This document shows, piece after piece, positions 11,081 to 22,922 of a stretch of DNA of 64,000 bases. A program made the position numbers and the translations under genes. Source of the stretch: Tragulus kanchil (lineage: Eukaryota > Chordata > Mammalia > Artiodactyla > Tragulidae). The stretch lies in the NCBI GenBank assembly GCA_022376925.1, contig JAIOJX010000031.1:141068854-141132853 (forward strand), read 5' to 3'. Numbering within the stretch: position 1 is the stretch's first letter; each line of letters begins with the position of its first letter. A model generated the notes under the pieces. That model saw only the letters and a list, made by a program, of their open reading frames with translations, was not told the DNA's origin and searched no databases.

Positions 11081-11409
11081 TTTTTAAAGATTTATTTATT
11101 TATTTATTTATTTTGGGCGGGGGTCGGGTTGGGAGGGAGGGGAGCAGGCGGGCCACTTCCATTGGTCTTTCATTTGTCTATTTTCATCCGTCTTTGTTCT
11201 TTGGCTCCTGTGGGCCTCCCATCACGGTGGCGTCTGTCGCTGCAGAGCGCCGGCTCTCGGCGCATGCCCTCCAGAGCTCCGGCTCGGTGATTGGACACAT
11301 CAGTCTAGCCGCTCCGCGGCACGTGGGATCTTCCCAGGCCAGGGATCGAACCGGCGCCCCTTGCACTGCAAGGCGGTGTCCTTACCCACTGGACCACCAG
11401 GGGAAGCCC
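11081..11409 (-). mobile_element. SINE-a, full length, young
   Basis: It is flanked by a 15-bp perfect target duplication, GTATCATAATTTTTT, at 11066-11080 and 11410-11424. It ends in the full A/T tail and has CpG-rich, little decayed sequence. Confidence 0.9.
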
Positions 11410-11424
11410 GTATCATAATTTTTT

Positions 11425-11570
11425 AACCAATCCCCTCCAGATGGGCGTTAATGCTGTTTTCAGTCTTTTGCTATTATAAATAGTGCTTCAGTGAGTAATG
11501 TCCTATGTGTGTCGGACATATGTTTCAGTTTGCGTGTGTCTAGGAGAGCTAAAAGATAACTCATCATATT
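11425..11570 (-). mobile_element. Old L1 fragment
   Basis: TTGCTATTATAAATAGTGCT and the following bases match the reverse of the L1 3' end. The stretch to 12370 shows no named feature beyond duplication 5. Confidence 0.5.
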
Positions 11571-11616
11571 GTCCTAGGCAGCTGTGTGTTCATTTGATAG
11601 AAGAGTCAGTTTGTCC

Positions 11617-13870
11617 TGGAGGAAATGGGAGTGTTTCATTTTAGACACATCTAGGCGTAAAGAAGTCACTCCTTGTATGGTACATGGTACATCTGTCTTC
11701 GTATAGCTTCCCTCATGGATTCTAGTTCTAGTTGGAGATAAGTTAGGAGAAATCCAGCCCCTTTTCCTTATAACAACCCTCAGATACTCAAAGGCGAATA
11801 TCTTTGACACCTGCAGTCTTTTGTTCTTCAGGCTAAGTAGTTTGAATCCTTTTAGCCATTTCTCATATGGGATGGCTTCCAGATACTCTGAATAAGACCT
11901 AATTTGTTCAAGATGCCTTCACACTTGGACACCTCAAGGTGAGCAGAGTGCTATAGTCTGTATGTGGACTCACTGTGGCAGTGAAACGGGAGATTCGGGG
12001 ACAGCCGTGTCATGGTTTAATCGCATTTTCAGAGACACCATAGTGCCTTCCTTGCCTGGAGTCAGTAGTATTTCTTGACTGAATGAATGCACTTATAGAC
12101 TAATGAATTAATGATTCTTGAACTTGCACTTGACTTAAATTCCCATTTTTATTCAGATGTACTTCAGCTTCTGTTTCTATACTGGTTTAGTGGATTTGGG
12201 GGACGTATGGCAGAACTGTACACTTGTCCCTGTTTGACTTCGTGTCATTAGAGCTATCCAGTCTTCCAACATTTTCAGATCATTTCGGGTACTAATTCTT
12301 TTCTCTTATGTTTTGTCTCTCTCGGTTTCATGTCATCTGTAGATTTTCTTGTGTGCTGCCAATATATGTATCTGAATGTTTAAATGGATATGTTATACTT
12401 AGATTTACATAAAAATATTCATAAAATCATAACAGAATCAGTTCCTGCAAGTTGACTTGCTGGGTCCAAGGGTATATGTGCTTTACATTTTGATAGATAA
12501 TGCTGAGTGACCTTCTGTAGAGATTGGTCAGTCTGAATCATCCTGAACATTGTCTCTATAGGCAGGACTCCTTGCATATGAGACAATTAGAGCCCAAGAG
12601 GTTATTTGGAAGCACTCGATCATGGTATACAAGTATGATATTATCTGTAAGGACCTTCCAAGATTTCTTGAACAATTTTTGTATAAAATTATCTAAAATA
12701 GAAGGAAAATATTTATTTTGACAGTAATCTACAGTGTTGTCTTTAGAAGAGTCATTTGGAGGAAATGGGAGTGTTTCATTTTAGACACATCTAGGCGTAA
12801 AGAAGTCACTCCTTGTATGGTACATGGTACATCTGTCTTCGTATAGCTTCCCTCATGGATTCTAGTTCTAGTTGGAGATAAGTTAGGAGAAATCCAGCCC
12901 CTTTTCCTTATAACAACCCTCAGATACTCAAAGGCGAATATCTTTGACACCTGCAGTCTTTTGTTCTTCAGGCTAAGTAGTTTGAATCCTTTTAGCCATT
13001 TCTCATATGGGATGGCTTCCAGATACTCTGAATAAGACCTAATTTGTTCAAGATGCCTTCACACTTGGACACCTCAAGGTGAGCAGAGTGCTATAGTCTG
13101 TATGTGGACTCACTGTGGCAGTGAAACGGGAGATTCGGGGACAGCCGTGTCATGGTTTAATCGCATTTTCAGAGACACCATAGTGCCTTCCTTGCCTGGA
13201 GTCAGTAGTATTTCTTGACTGAATGAATGCACTTATAGACTAATGAATTAATGATTCTTGAACTTGCACTTGACTTAAATTCCCTTTTTTATTCAGATGT
13301 ACTTCAGCTTCTGTTTCTATACTGGTTTAGTGGATTTGGGGGACGTATGGCAGAACTGTACACTTGTCCCTGTTTGACTTCGTGTCATTAGAGCTATCCA
13401 GTCTTCCAACATTTTCAGATCATTTCGGGTACTAATTCTTTTCTCTTATGTTTTGTCTCTCTCGGTTTCATGTCATCTGTAGATTTTCTTGTGTGCTGCC
13501 AATATATGTATCTGAATGTTTAAATGGATATGTTATACTTAGATTTACATAAAAATATTCATAAAATCATAACAGAATCAGTTCCTGCAAGTTGACTTGC
13601 TGGGTCCAAGGGTATATGTGCTTTACATTTTGATAGATAATGCTGAGTGACCTTCTGTAGAGATTGGTCAGTCTGAATCATCCTGAACATTGTCTCTATA
13701 GGCAGGACTCCTTGCATATGAGACAATTAGAGCCCAAGAGGTTATTTGGAAGCACTCGATCATGGTATACAAGTATGATATTATCTGTAAGGACCTTCCA
13801 AGATTTCTTGAACAATTTTTGTATAAAATTATCTAAAATAGAAGGAAAATATTTATTTTGACAGTAATCT
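11617..13870. repeat. Direct duplication 5: 11617-12730 repeated at 12757-13870
   Basis: The copies are 1114 bp at offset 1140, with one substitution seen (12145 A, 13285 T). The sequence just before the second copy (AGAAGAGTCA, then TTTGGAGG) looks like the start of the first with several bases lost. It is mostly AT-rich sequence without a gene. Confidence 0.95.
12372..12540 (-). mobile_element. Old L1 fragment, also at 13512-13680 and 14563-14733
   Basis: TTGCTGGGTCCAAGGGTATA and ACATTTTGATAGATAATGCT are L1 3' region in reverse. It is present three times only because duplications 5 and 6 overlap. Confidence 0.5.
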
Positions 13871-14267
13871 TGCCTTGAGGATTTTTTTTTTTTTTTGTAT
13901 AGTTACTGTGTATAGTATTAATATGTTTGGTATTGGGTTTTATTCTTCATTCTACCCAAGTGAAAATTTAAATTTTTCTTCAGTAGATTTTGCTGTGGAT
14001 ATTAAATTCTCATTTCGGTTTGAATTATGCTCTTTTGGCTGAGGATGTTGAGTAGTACATCAGTTAAGCAGTTTTTCTCAGTTTGGGGGGATCATTTAGA
14101 TTTGCAGATGTTTCTTGTGGTTTGGTTGTTATTATTCACTAGTTTATTCTTACAATTTCCAACCCAACGTTCTCCAAGGGATTTTTCTTCCTCTGATAAA
14201 TCAGCAAGAATGTTGGACAGGCTACTGATTTTATTATTCTGAATGCACTCCTGCTGTGTGTATCTGT

Positions 14268-14345
14268 CTGCACATACATATATATATACATATGTATACA
14301 CACACATATATACATATATGCACACACACATATATACATATATAA
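14268..14345. repeat. (TA)(CA) microsatellite, copy at 15321-15398
   Basis: This is an alternating CACATA/TATATA purine-pyrimidine tract of about 78 bp. The short open frames over it encode only Tyr/Thr/His/Ile/Val repeats. Confidence 0.85.
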
Positions 14346-14349
14346 AATG

Positions 14350-14561
14350 GATACTTTTGACTTCATTTCCTTTCTCAGCACAAGGTTCATGTGGTTGTAT
14401 GTATCAGTTGTGCATTCTTTTTTATTGCTATGTAATATTCCATTGTAGTCTACAGTTTATCTATTCTTTTGTAGAGTGCACCTGTTCCAGCTTTAGGTTA
14501 TTATGAATAAGGCTCCTATGAACATTTTATATATGTCACTTGGGGGACATATCGTGCTATC
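14350..14561 (-). mobile_element. Old L1 3' fragment, repeated at 15403-15614
   Basis: ATTGCTATGTAATATTCCAT and GGTTATTATGAATAAGGCTC are L1 3' UTR in reverse. The younger L1 at 15626 inserted at its end. Confidence 0.6.
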
Positions 14562-16149
14562 CCTGAATGTTTAAATGGATATGTTATACTTAGATTTACA
14601 TAAAAATATTCATAAAATCATAACAGAATCAGTTCCTGCAAGTTGACTTGCTGGGTCCAAGGGTATATGTGCTTTACATTTTGATAGATAATGCTGAGTG
14701 ACCTTCTGTAGAGATTGGTCAGTCTGAATCATCCTGAACATTGTCTCTATAGGCAGGACTCCTTGCATATGAGACAATTAGAGCCCAAGAGGTTATTTGG
14801 AAGCACTTTCGATCATGGTATACAAGTATGATATTATCTGTAAGGACCTTCCAAGATTTCTTGAACAATTTTTGTATAAAATTATCTAAAATAGAAGGAA
14901 AATATTTATTTTGACAGTAATCTTGCCTTGAGGATTTTTTTTTTTTTTTGTATAGTTACTGTGTATAGTATTAATATGTTTGGTATTGGGTTTTATTCTT
15001 CATTCTACCCAAGTGAAAATTTAAATTTTTCTTCAGTAGATTTTGCTGTGGATATTAAATTCTCATTTCGGTTTGAATTATGCTCTTTTGGCTGAGGATG
15101 TTGAGTAGTACATCAGTTAAGCAGTTTTTCTCAGTTTGGGGGGATCATTTAGATTTGCAGATGTTTCTTGTGGTTTGGTTGTTATTATTCACTAGTTTAT
15201 TCTTACAATTTCCAACCCAACGTTCTCCAAGGGATTTTTCTTCCTCTGATAAATCAGCAAGAATGTTGGACAGGCTACTGATTTTATTATTCTGAATGCA
15301 CTCCTGCTGTGTGTATCTGTCTGCACATACATATATATATACATATGTATACACACACATATATACATATATGCACACACACATATATACATATATAAAA
15401 TGGATACTTTTGACTTCATTTCCTTTCTCAGCACAAGGTTCATGTGGTTGTATGTATCAGTTGTGCATTCTTTTTTATTGCTATGTAATATTCCATTGTA
15501 GTCTACAGTTTATCTATTCTTTTGTAGAGTGCACCTGTTCCAGCTTTAGGTTATTATGAATAAGGCTCCTATGAACATTTTATATATGTCACTTGGGGGA
15601 CATATCGTGCTATCTCTTTTAATATATATATATATTTTTTAATTAATTATTTTTTATTTTTTAAAATTTTTACAGTTTTGTTGTTCACATACATGTATGT
15701 TCCCAGGTCAGTCATATGTATATCCCTGGCCCCCTCCCCACTCCAAGTCCCTCCCAATCCCACCCCGCCAGGCTATCGCACCACACCCCAGCAGGATCTC
15801 CTATTCCCACAGCGCAATGACAATAGCTATCTTTTTCACATATGATACTATGGGTTTCCATGTTACTTCCTCTATGCCTCCTTCCCACTATTCATTTCCC
15901 ACAGTGTCTATGTGTCTTTTTTCCATGTCTTTTTTTCCATCGTTTCACTACATGTGTTAGCATTCGCCTCTTACTAGATTCCATACATATGTGTTAGTAT
16001 ACTGTACTTGTCTTTCTCTTTTTGACTTACTTCACTTTTTATAATAGGTTCTAGATTCATCTACCTCATTAGGGGTGATTCTTCTACATTTCTTTTTACA
16101 GCTGAGAAGTACTCCATTGTATATATGTACCAGAGTTTCTTTATCTATT

Positions 16150-16539
16150 CATTTTGCCAATGGACATCTAGGTTGCTTCCATGTTCTAGCTATTGTATAG
16201 AGAGCTGCAGTGAACCTTGGCGTACAGGTGCTTCTTTCAGTTTTGACTTCATCAGGGTATAAGCCTAATAGTGGTATTGCTGGGTCATATGGTGCTTCTA
16301 TTTTTAGTTTTTTAAGGAATCTCCATACTGTCTTCCATAGCGGCTGTACCAATTTACATTCCCACCAGCAATGCAAGAGTGTTCCCTTTTCTCCACACTC
16401 TCTCCAGCATTTATTGTCTGTCGATTTATTGATGATGGCCATTCTGACTGGTGTGAGGTGATAATCTCATTGTAGTTTTGATTTGCATTTCTCTAATAGT
16501 AAGTGAGGTTGAGCATCATTTCATGTGCTTTTTGGCCAT
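16150..16539 (-). pseudogene. L1 ORF2p C-terminal fragment
   Basis: The minus strand encodes a segment typical of the L1 ORF2p C-terminal cysteine region: [39 protein letters not shown] and [12 protein letters not shown]. It is cut at its upstream side by the internal junction and ends early at a stop where the family has Trp (DEWIK region). The reverse transcriptase and endonuclease domains are absent. Confidence 0.88.
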
Positions 16540-17503
16540 CTGTTGTTTGTTTCTTGCTGCTTTAAGTATTTTGTCTTCATATTTAGTCTGTGTTAGCTTG
16601 ATTAGAATGTGCCTTGGTGTGTTTCTTCTGGGGTTTATCCTGTATGGAACATTTTGTGCTTCTTGGACTTAGCTGACTATTTCTTTTCCCATGCTGGGGA
16701 AGTTTTCAAATATAATCTCTTGAAGAATTTTTTCATAGCTTTTCTTTCCCTCTTCTTCTTCTGGGGCCCCTATAATTCTAATATTGATACGTTTGATATT
16801 GTCCCATAGGTCTCTGAGACTATCCTCAGTTCTTTTTATTCTTTGTGCTTTGTTCTCTTCTTCAGCAGTTATTTCCACCATTCTGTCTTCCAGTTCACTC
16901 ATCCGTTCTTCTGCCTCTGATACTCTACTGTCGAGTATTTCTATAGTTTTTTTTTTTTTTTAAGATTTTATTTATTTATTTGGGGGGGGGGGTCGTGTTT
17001 GGGGAGGGAGGGGAGCGGGCGAGCCACTTCCATTGGTCCTTTATTTTTCTATTTTCGTCCGTCTTTGTTCTTTTGGCTCCTGTGGGCCTCGCATCGCAGT
17101 GGCGTCTGTCGTTGCAGAGCACCGGCTCTGAGCGCATGCGCGCCAGAGCTCCGGCTCGCAATTGGACACATCGGTCCAGCCACCCCAGGCCAGGGATCAA
17201 ACCGGCGCCCCTTGCACTGCAAGGCGGTGTCCTTATCCACTGGACCACCAGGGGAAGCCCTATAGTATTTTTAAGTTCAGCAATTGAGTTGTTTGTCTCT
17301 ATTTGTTTATCATTAATTTCTTGCATGTCTCTTCTCAGTGCACTGATTTCCTCTAATATACTGTTTTCAGAGTCTTGGATTCTCGCTAGTATTGCTCTTC
17401 TGAATTCTCTTTCATATAATTGGTCTATCTCATCTTCTGTCATTTGTAGTTGTGTTTCTCTGATTCGTTCCTTCATTTGTGCGGTGTTTCTCTGTCTTTT
17501 CAT
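16540..17503 (-). pseudogene. L1 ORF1p N-terminal half, broken by a SINE and stop codons
   Basis: The minus strand encodes MKRQRNTAQMKERIRETQLQ at its start, a coiled-coil part (EISALRRDMQEINDKQIETN) and, beyond the SINE, MSELEDRMVEITAEEENKAQ and SLRDLWDNIKRINIRIIGAP, which is the start of the RRM domain. It continues to a premature stop after GKEIVS and then to a point near KILKAA in the family, where it meets ORF2 sequence. The C-terminal half of ORF1p is missing. Confidence 0.88.
16948..17259 (-). mobile_element. SINE-a inserted in L1 ORF1
   Basis: The same SINE family lies between CTATAGT at 16941-16947 and CTATAGT at 17260-17266. Part of the usual core (GCTCCGCGGCACGTGGGATC) is missing near 17180. 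It is younger than the host L1. Confidence 0.85.
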
Positions 17504-18882
17504 TTTTATGTTAATTTTTGTTTCTTTGTATGTGTCTGTGTGATTGAGGCCCCCCCACTCCCTTCCCTTGGCTTCATGGTTGAATTCTCCCTTCCTTTTG
17601 GTTTCTGTCCTTGTAGAAGGGTTTGGTGGTTTGTGTCTTAGGTGGTGTTGGATATTGTTTGCAGGTGAATAATCTCTAGTGTTGTATGTTCTTTGATAGT
17701 GTAGGGTCTTGGAGTCAGGGCTTCCACTCCAAGGATCCTTGGTTTGATCTCTGGCCAGGGAGTGTAGGCTCTATGCCTGTTTTGCTATGGCGTTCAGTGG
17801 TATTAGTTCAAATATAAGCATGTGAGGGTCAAAAGGTGCATCCCTGGTATATAACCGTCATAAAATCATGCAAATATTTTCTAACATAATGGAAAAATAT
17901 ACATACATACACATCAATAAACACAACTGAACAGTCTTAAGGGATAAAGTATAGGAAATTTTTCTGGCAAATGGCACAATCAAAGTTGGTACCTGACCGT
18001 TAAGCTCTAAATTAATTAAAACACTAGCTGGAAAAGCAGATCCAGGGCAAAGTCCCAGCTGGGAATATTACAATGAAAGCAGTTTTTAGCTAAGACATGT
18101 GTTGGGAGAAGGAGGAGCGTGTATAAATAATGAGAAGGAATAGATTCATGTTGTAAGGATTTTGTAGGGTTAGGTAGCAAAAATTAGTATGTAGTAGAGT
18201 TTAGTACAGCTGGAAGAGAACCTTAGAGACAGCAAGATAGGAAATATTTATAGAAAGGATAGTAGTAGATATAAAAATATTTTACACTTAGAGCATAGGG
18301 AGAGGAAGCTGTGGTAAGAGAAAAAGAAAAAAAAAATAATTTTAAAAAAATTAAAAAAAAAAAATACTGTCCCTGGTTTTTATCTTCTCATCTGCGTGTG
18401 AACGTTCCACCAGTTTGCTCTTGATGCTGTCCCAGATTTCCCTAGTCTGTACTGGTGGGGGTCTGGTGTGGGGGCAGGACGGCTGCTTATGTCTTAGGTT
18501 TCAGTGAGGGTCAGGTTTTTGTTTTTTGTTTTTGTAGTCAGGAACCTTGCAGAACCAGTTGCTCTGGTTTCTGTTTTGCTTTCAACACAACAAAGGCTCT
18601 GCAGCCAAAGTAGCAGACCCCTGTCTCTTCGCCCCTGACGCTGGCCGAGGGAGGGCACAGCGGGCAGTCCCCAGTCGATCAGGCGGGTGAAGGTTGCGCC
18701 CCAGACTCTGTGTTGGAGGGGGTTCCCCGGTTCTATTGCGTACCTCCTGGTAGCCTTCATTCTCCGCTCTTTTCCTGGTTTTTCTATCGCGACCCTGCTG
18801 CTTGCCGGACTGAGTGCTTCTCATCCCGTATCTCGTCCCGGATGCCCCGCTTCGTTACAGACAGCGCGCGCCTGTCCCGCGG

Positions 18883-19190
18883 GACTACAGCTCACCACTT
18901 GCCCCAAACGCGGGTGGCAGCTTCTGCGTCCCTGTCCCAGCTCATTCCGGATGCCCGGCTTCTTTGCCACAGCTTTGGGGCTGCGTGGGCTAGTTTGAGC
19001 AGCTCTGTCCCGCGGGACTAAGGCCCACTGTTTGCCCCAAAGGCGGGTGGCAGCCTCCCCGTCCCCGTCGCCGTCCCAGATCTCGTTCCGGATGCACAGC
19101 TCCTTTGCTGCAGCTCTGGGGGTGCGTGCACCCGTTGGAGCTGCCGGCGCACGACTAAGCCTCACTGTTTGCCCCAAACGGGCGGTAGCT
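18883..19190 (-). repeat. L1 5' UTR monomers, period about 135 bp
   Basis: Three related units begin at 18883, 19016 and 19153, each with GACTA, a CTCAC/CCCAC block, TTGCCCCAAA and GCGGGTGGCAGC or similar, followed by a CGGATGC and CTTTGC block. Tandem monomers in an L1 5' UTR act as internal promoter units in mouse L1; the same role here is inference. Confidence 0.7.
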
Positions 19191-19258
19191 TCCCGGTCTG
19201 CCTCGAGCCAGGCTTCTGGACTGCGACCCACGGGAAATTTCCCAGTTCCATTTCCCAC

Positions 19259-21414
19259 GCCCCACTACCATTCAGTGTTAAGCTCACCTCTTGGGGCGTC
19301 CCTGTCACAGTACTGTCCCTGGCGGATTCTCATGCTGGCTGAGCGCTTTCTGTGGTCCCGGTGCACTTCCCAGCGCGCTCTCCGTCCGGTTCGGTCCGGC
19401 AGTTGGGGGGGTGCGAGCTCGGGGGACTGGAGCTCAGGGAACCTTCAGGGTGCTTGCTCTCCGTCCCTTCTAGACCCGAGGACTTCTTTTGTCGTCTAGA
19501 GGCCGGTCTGTTGGTGTTATTTTATTTTTTGATTTGTTCCGGTGATTCTGTTGGGGAGCTGGTGAAATCCTCCTCTCATTTCTCCGCCATCTTGCTCTCC
19601 CCCTCCTCTCTTTTAATATGTTTTGATCAGGATTGTTTTAATCTCACAAAATTGTCTGCCAAAGTTATTTCTCGTTTTATTTACTTGGTCATACTTACCT
19701 TTTCCTGAGATGATAATCTCTTAAAATTTAAGGTGGATAGCTTCGAGCTTGGATCATGAATGTAATTGAAGTCAGAAGTAAAAGAGGTAAGAATTGATTG
19801 GTGTGTAATTACTGGAGGGAAGTGTTAGATGTGCCACCACCTCTTTATTTGCATAGTATATGTAGGAACGGTCCTCTTCCTCAAAATTGTTATTTGAATC
19901 CCTCCCTCCCCTCTAGACAAAGTTTTTGGAAGAAGATAGCCCCTGTCTCCAGTTCTAGTGCCCTGCATATTCCTAATATTTGGAGCCCTGCCCCAGGAGG
20001 TGTCTCTTCATTTGGCTCTTCGGTACTGCCAGGGGGCCTTAGTTAAGACCATTTTCTGCCTTTATTATGATCACCACTAACTGTATCATGTATATAGATT
20101 AGACAGATTATGGTATACATGTGAGTATCTTTTTAAAGTGAACTTCTATGCAATTATTTAATAATTAAGGTTAACACATGAATTTGTTTTCTGTAGTCAG
20201 TGTTTGTGCTGTAATTTGGAAACTTGTGTGAGTGACTAAAGTTTTACCTTCCGTGGTAGCTCTCACATGTGGTATTTGGAGAGTAAATAGCCTTTCTTTT
20301 ACTGTATAACTTGGTTTAACACGGTCTGCCTCAGCGGCTCTCCGGGGTTCCGGCCCCACTACCATTCAGTGTTAAGCTCACCTCTTGGGGCGTCCCTGTC
20401 ACAGTACTGTCCCTGGCGGATTCTCATGCTGGCTGAGCGCTCTCTGTGGTCCCGGTGCACTTCCCAGCGCTCTCCGTCCGGTTCGGTCCGGCAGTTGGGG
20501 GGGTGCGAGCTCGGGGGACTGGAGCTCAGGGAACCTTCAGGGTGCTTGCTCTCCGTCCCTTCTAGACCCGAGGACTTCTTTTGTCGTCTAGAGGCCGGTC
20601 TGTTGGTGTTATTTTATTTTTTGATTTGTTCCGGTGATTCTGTTGGGGAGCTGGTGAAATCCTCCTCTCATTTCTCCGCCATCTTGCTCTCCCCCTCCTC
20701 TCTTTTAATATGTTTTGATCAGGATTGTTTTAATCTCACAAAATTGTCTGCCAAAGTTATTTCTCGTTTTATTTACTTGGTCATACTTACCTTTTCCTGA
20801 GATGATAATCTCTTAAAATTTAAGGTGGATAGCTTCGAGCTTGGATCATGAATGTAATTGAAGTCAGAAGTAAAAGAGGTAAGAATTGATTGGTGTGTAA
20901 TTACTGGAGGGAAGTGTTAGATGTGCCACCACCTCTTTATTTGCATAGTATATGTAGGAACGGTCCTCTTCCTCAAAATTGTTATTTGAATCCCTCCCTC
21001 CCCTCTAGACAAAGTTTTTGGAAGAAGATAGCCCCTGTCTCCAGTTCTAGTGCCCTGCATATTCCTAATATTTGGAGCCCTGCCCCAGGAGGTGTCTCTT
21101 CATTTGGCTCTTCGGTACTGCCAGGGGGCCTTAGTTAAGACCATTTTCTGCCTTTATTATGATCACCACTAACTGTATCATGTATATAGATTAGACAGAT
21201 TATGGTATACATGTGAGTATCTTTTTAAAGTGAACTTCTATGCAATTATTTAATAATTAAGGTTAACACATGAATTTGTTTTCTGTAGTCAGTGTTTGTG
21301 CTGTAATTTGGAAACTTGTGTGAGTGACTAAAGTTTTACCTTCCGTGGTAGCTCTCACATGTGGTATTTGGAGAGTAAATAGCCTTTCTTTTACTGTATA
21401 ACTTGGTTTAACAC
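19259..21414. repeat. Direct duplication 7: 19259-20322 repeated at 20353-21414
   Basis: The offset is 1094, then 1092 after loss of two bases (CAGCGCGCTCTCC against CAGCGCTCTCC). The unit begins inside the 5' UTR of the L1 and runs through its target site into flanking DNA, so 20353-20698 is a second L1 5' end without a body. 20323-20352 is a GC-rich unmatched join. Confidence 0.95.
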
Positions 21415-21851
21415 ACGGTTATTCAGTATAATTTTTGAATTAAAATAATAGTCTATTTGATCACATTATGAGACAGGATATAGTTTAATAATTCCATCTC
21501 TAATTGTGGAAAAAAATTACCAAGCATCATTTATATATAATTAATTCAGTATTATTTCCTTTTTCTTAAAAAAGAGACCCTTTCCTTGTGTTTAAAATGT
21601 AAAACTTTTCCTGTTTTCTTCTTTCACTTCTCAAAAGTTCACTGTGGGTGACTTTGCTTTTGCTGATTCACAGTTTTATCAGGTAGGACTCCTGAGTGTC
21701 GTGCTGGCCTCCACTGATGTGTTGGAATGTTCCAGGGGAAAACTTTCCAGATTGACTTCTACATTTGGTTGATCAGTGTTTGTGAATGTCTTACGAAAAT
21801 CATTGACCTTTAAGGTTTGACACAGTCATGTATTACAAACAAGTTTGCCAG

Positions 21852-22134
21852 GCTTCTCTGGTGGCCCAGTGGGTAAAGAGTCCACCTTGCAGTGCAAGAG
21901 GCGCTGGTTCGATCCCTGACCTGGGAAGATCCCAGGTGCCGCAGAGCAGCTGGACTGGTGTGTCCAATTACGAGCCAGCACTCTGGAGTGCGTGCACCCA
22001 GAACCTGTGCTCTGCAACGAGAGAGGCCACTGTGATGGGAGGCCCACACAGGCCAAGAATGAAGATGGATGAAAATAAATAAATAAAAAAAATAAAAGAG
22101 GCCTAAATTAAAAAAAAAAAACTAACAAAAAAAC
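21852..22134 (+). mobile_element. SINE-a, + strand, full length
   Basis: It starts GCTTCTCTGGTGGCCCAGTG, has the B-box-like GGTTCGATCCC and ends with a long interrupted A tail. It is flanked by a 12-bp target duplication, CAAGTTTGCCAG, at 21840-21851 and 22135-22146. 21415-21839 and 22147-22880 are AT-rich with nothing recognised. Confidence 0.88.
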
Positions 22135-22922
22135 CAAGTTTGCCAGAATTATTAAACTTACATTCCAAAAATGTTTTAAGTGTTTATTTTGGAAATTTTA
22201 TTGCTCTTTATCTCTGGCTTTCTGCATCATCCATTTGTATGTAGCTGCACCTATTCTTTCTCTTTATGTGTATGTGTGGTATATACATTTGCATTGTTTT
22301 TAACATGTATATGTTTTAAAAACTGATACGTATACCTAACCAGACTTTTTCCAGTCTGTGTTCCATGGAATATATTAATCTGAGATGCTAAGAAGAGTGG
22401 CACAGAAAATGTTATCAAATAAGCTTCCTGTCTCTCTGAGAGATTCACAATGCATGTCAGCATATGGAAGGTTCTGGGGTGATGTAGTAAAGCGGTCTGT
22501 TGCAGCCTCTTGTGGAGACAGTGGAGTGTGGGACACTTCCTGACACACCAGAGTGTTCTGGGGATACTGATCAGGGAAATCCTGCAAAAAATTGAGTAAA
22601 GTTTTCTTGATGATTTTTTAACATATGAAATAAAACTGATTGAAAGTAGTTAAATTTTCAAGAAGTGAAAGCATGTGGCTGAATGGTACTTGGAGTGTAT
22701 TATCTTGTAGAAATTAAATTTTGAAATACAGAAATTTTTTTTTTGGTATGATCTTTTTCAGTTCTTTCTATGGCCTTGATGAATTTATAAAACTACTGTG
22801 AGAATGTTGCTTTTGTGTTGGAAAGGGATTATTGTTTATGGTCATTATTTGCTTGGTTGTTACTCCTCTAGAATTTGGTATTTATCTTCTTTTTAAAAAA
22901 AAAACCATGTTTACTGTTTCAG

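Larger units (their letters stand above)
13512..15614. repeat. Direct duplication 6: 13512-14561 repeated at 14563-15614
   Basis: The offset is 1051, then 1053 after a two-base difference (GCACTCGATC against GCACTTTCGATC). The copies abut directly. The left part also occurs at about 12372-12730, making three copies. Confidence 0.95.
15626..19606 (-). mobile_element. Ruminant L1, internally deleted, with both ends and target duplication
   Basis: The element reads right to left. The 5' end is at about 19606 (reverse complement GAGCAAGATGGCGGAGAA, the typical L1 start), followed by a GC-rich 5' UTR with about 135-bp monomers, ORF1 from Met at 17503, an abrupt junction at 16539/16540 into the C-terminal part of ORF2, the 3' UTR and a T-rich end near 15626. 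TCTCTTTTAATAT occurs at 15613-15625 and 19607-19619 as a 13-bp target duplication, so the element inserted with its present 5' and 3' ends. The missing part (second half of ORF1 and most of ORF2) was therefore probably absent before insertion. A SINE at 16948-17259 later split ORF1. The reading frames have stops, so it is not active. Confidence 0.88.

Noticed and set aside
14092..14506. Tyr/Ile/Thr-rich frames on both strands
   Set aside because: They are translations of a CACATA/TATATA microsatellite.
18494..19708. Long GC-rich frames suggesting a CpG-island gene
   Set aside because: The sequence is the 5' UTR of the minus-strand L1 (start motif and target duplication at 19607), not a gene promoter of the host.
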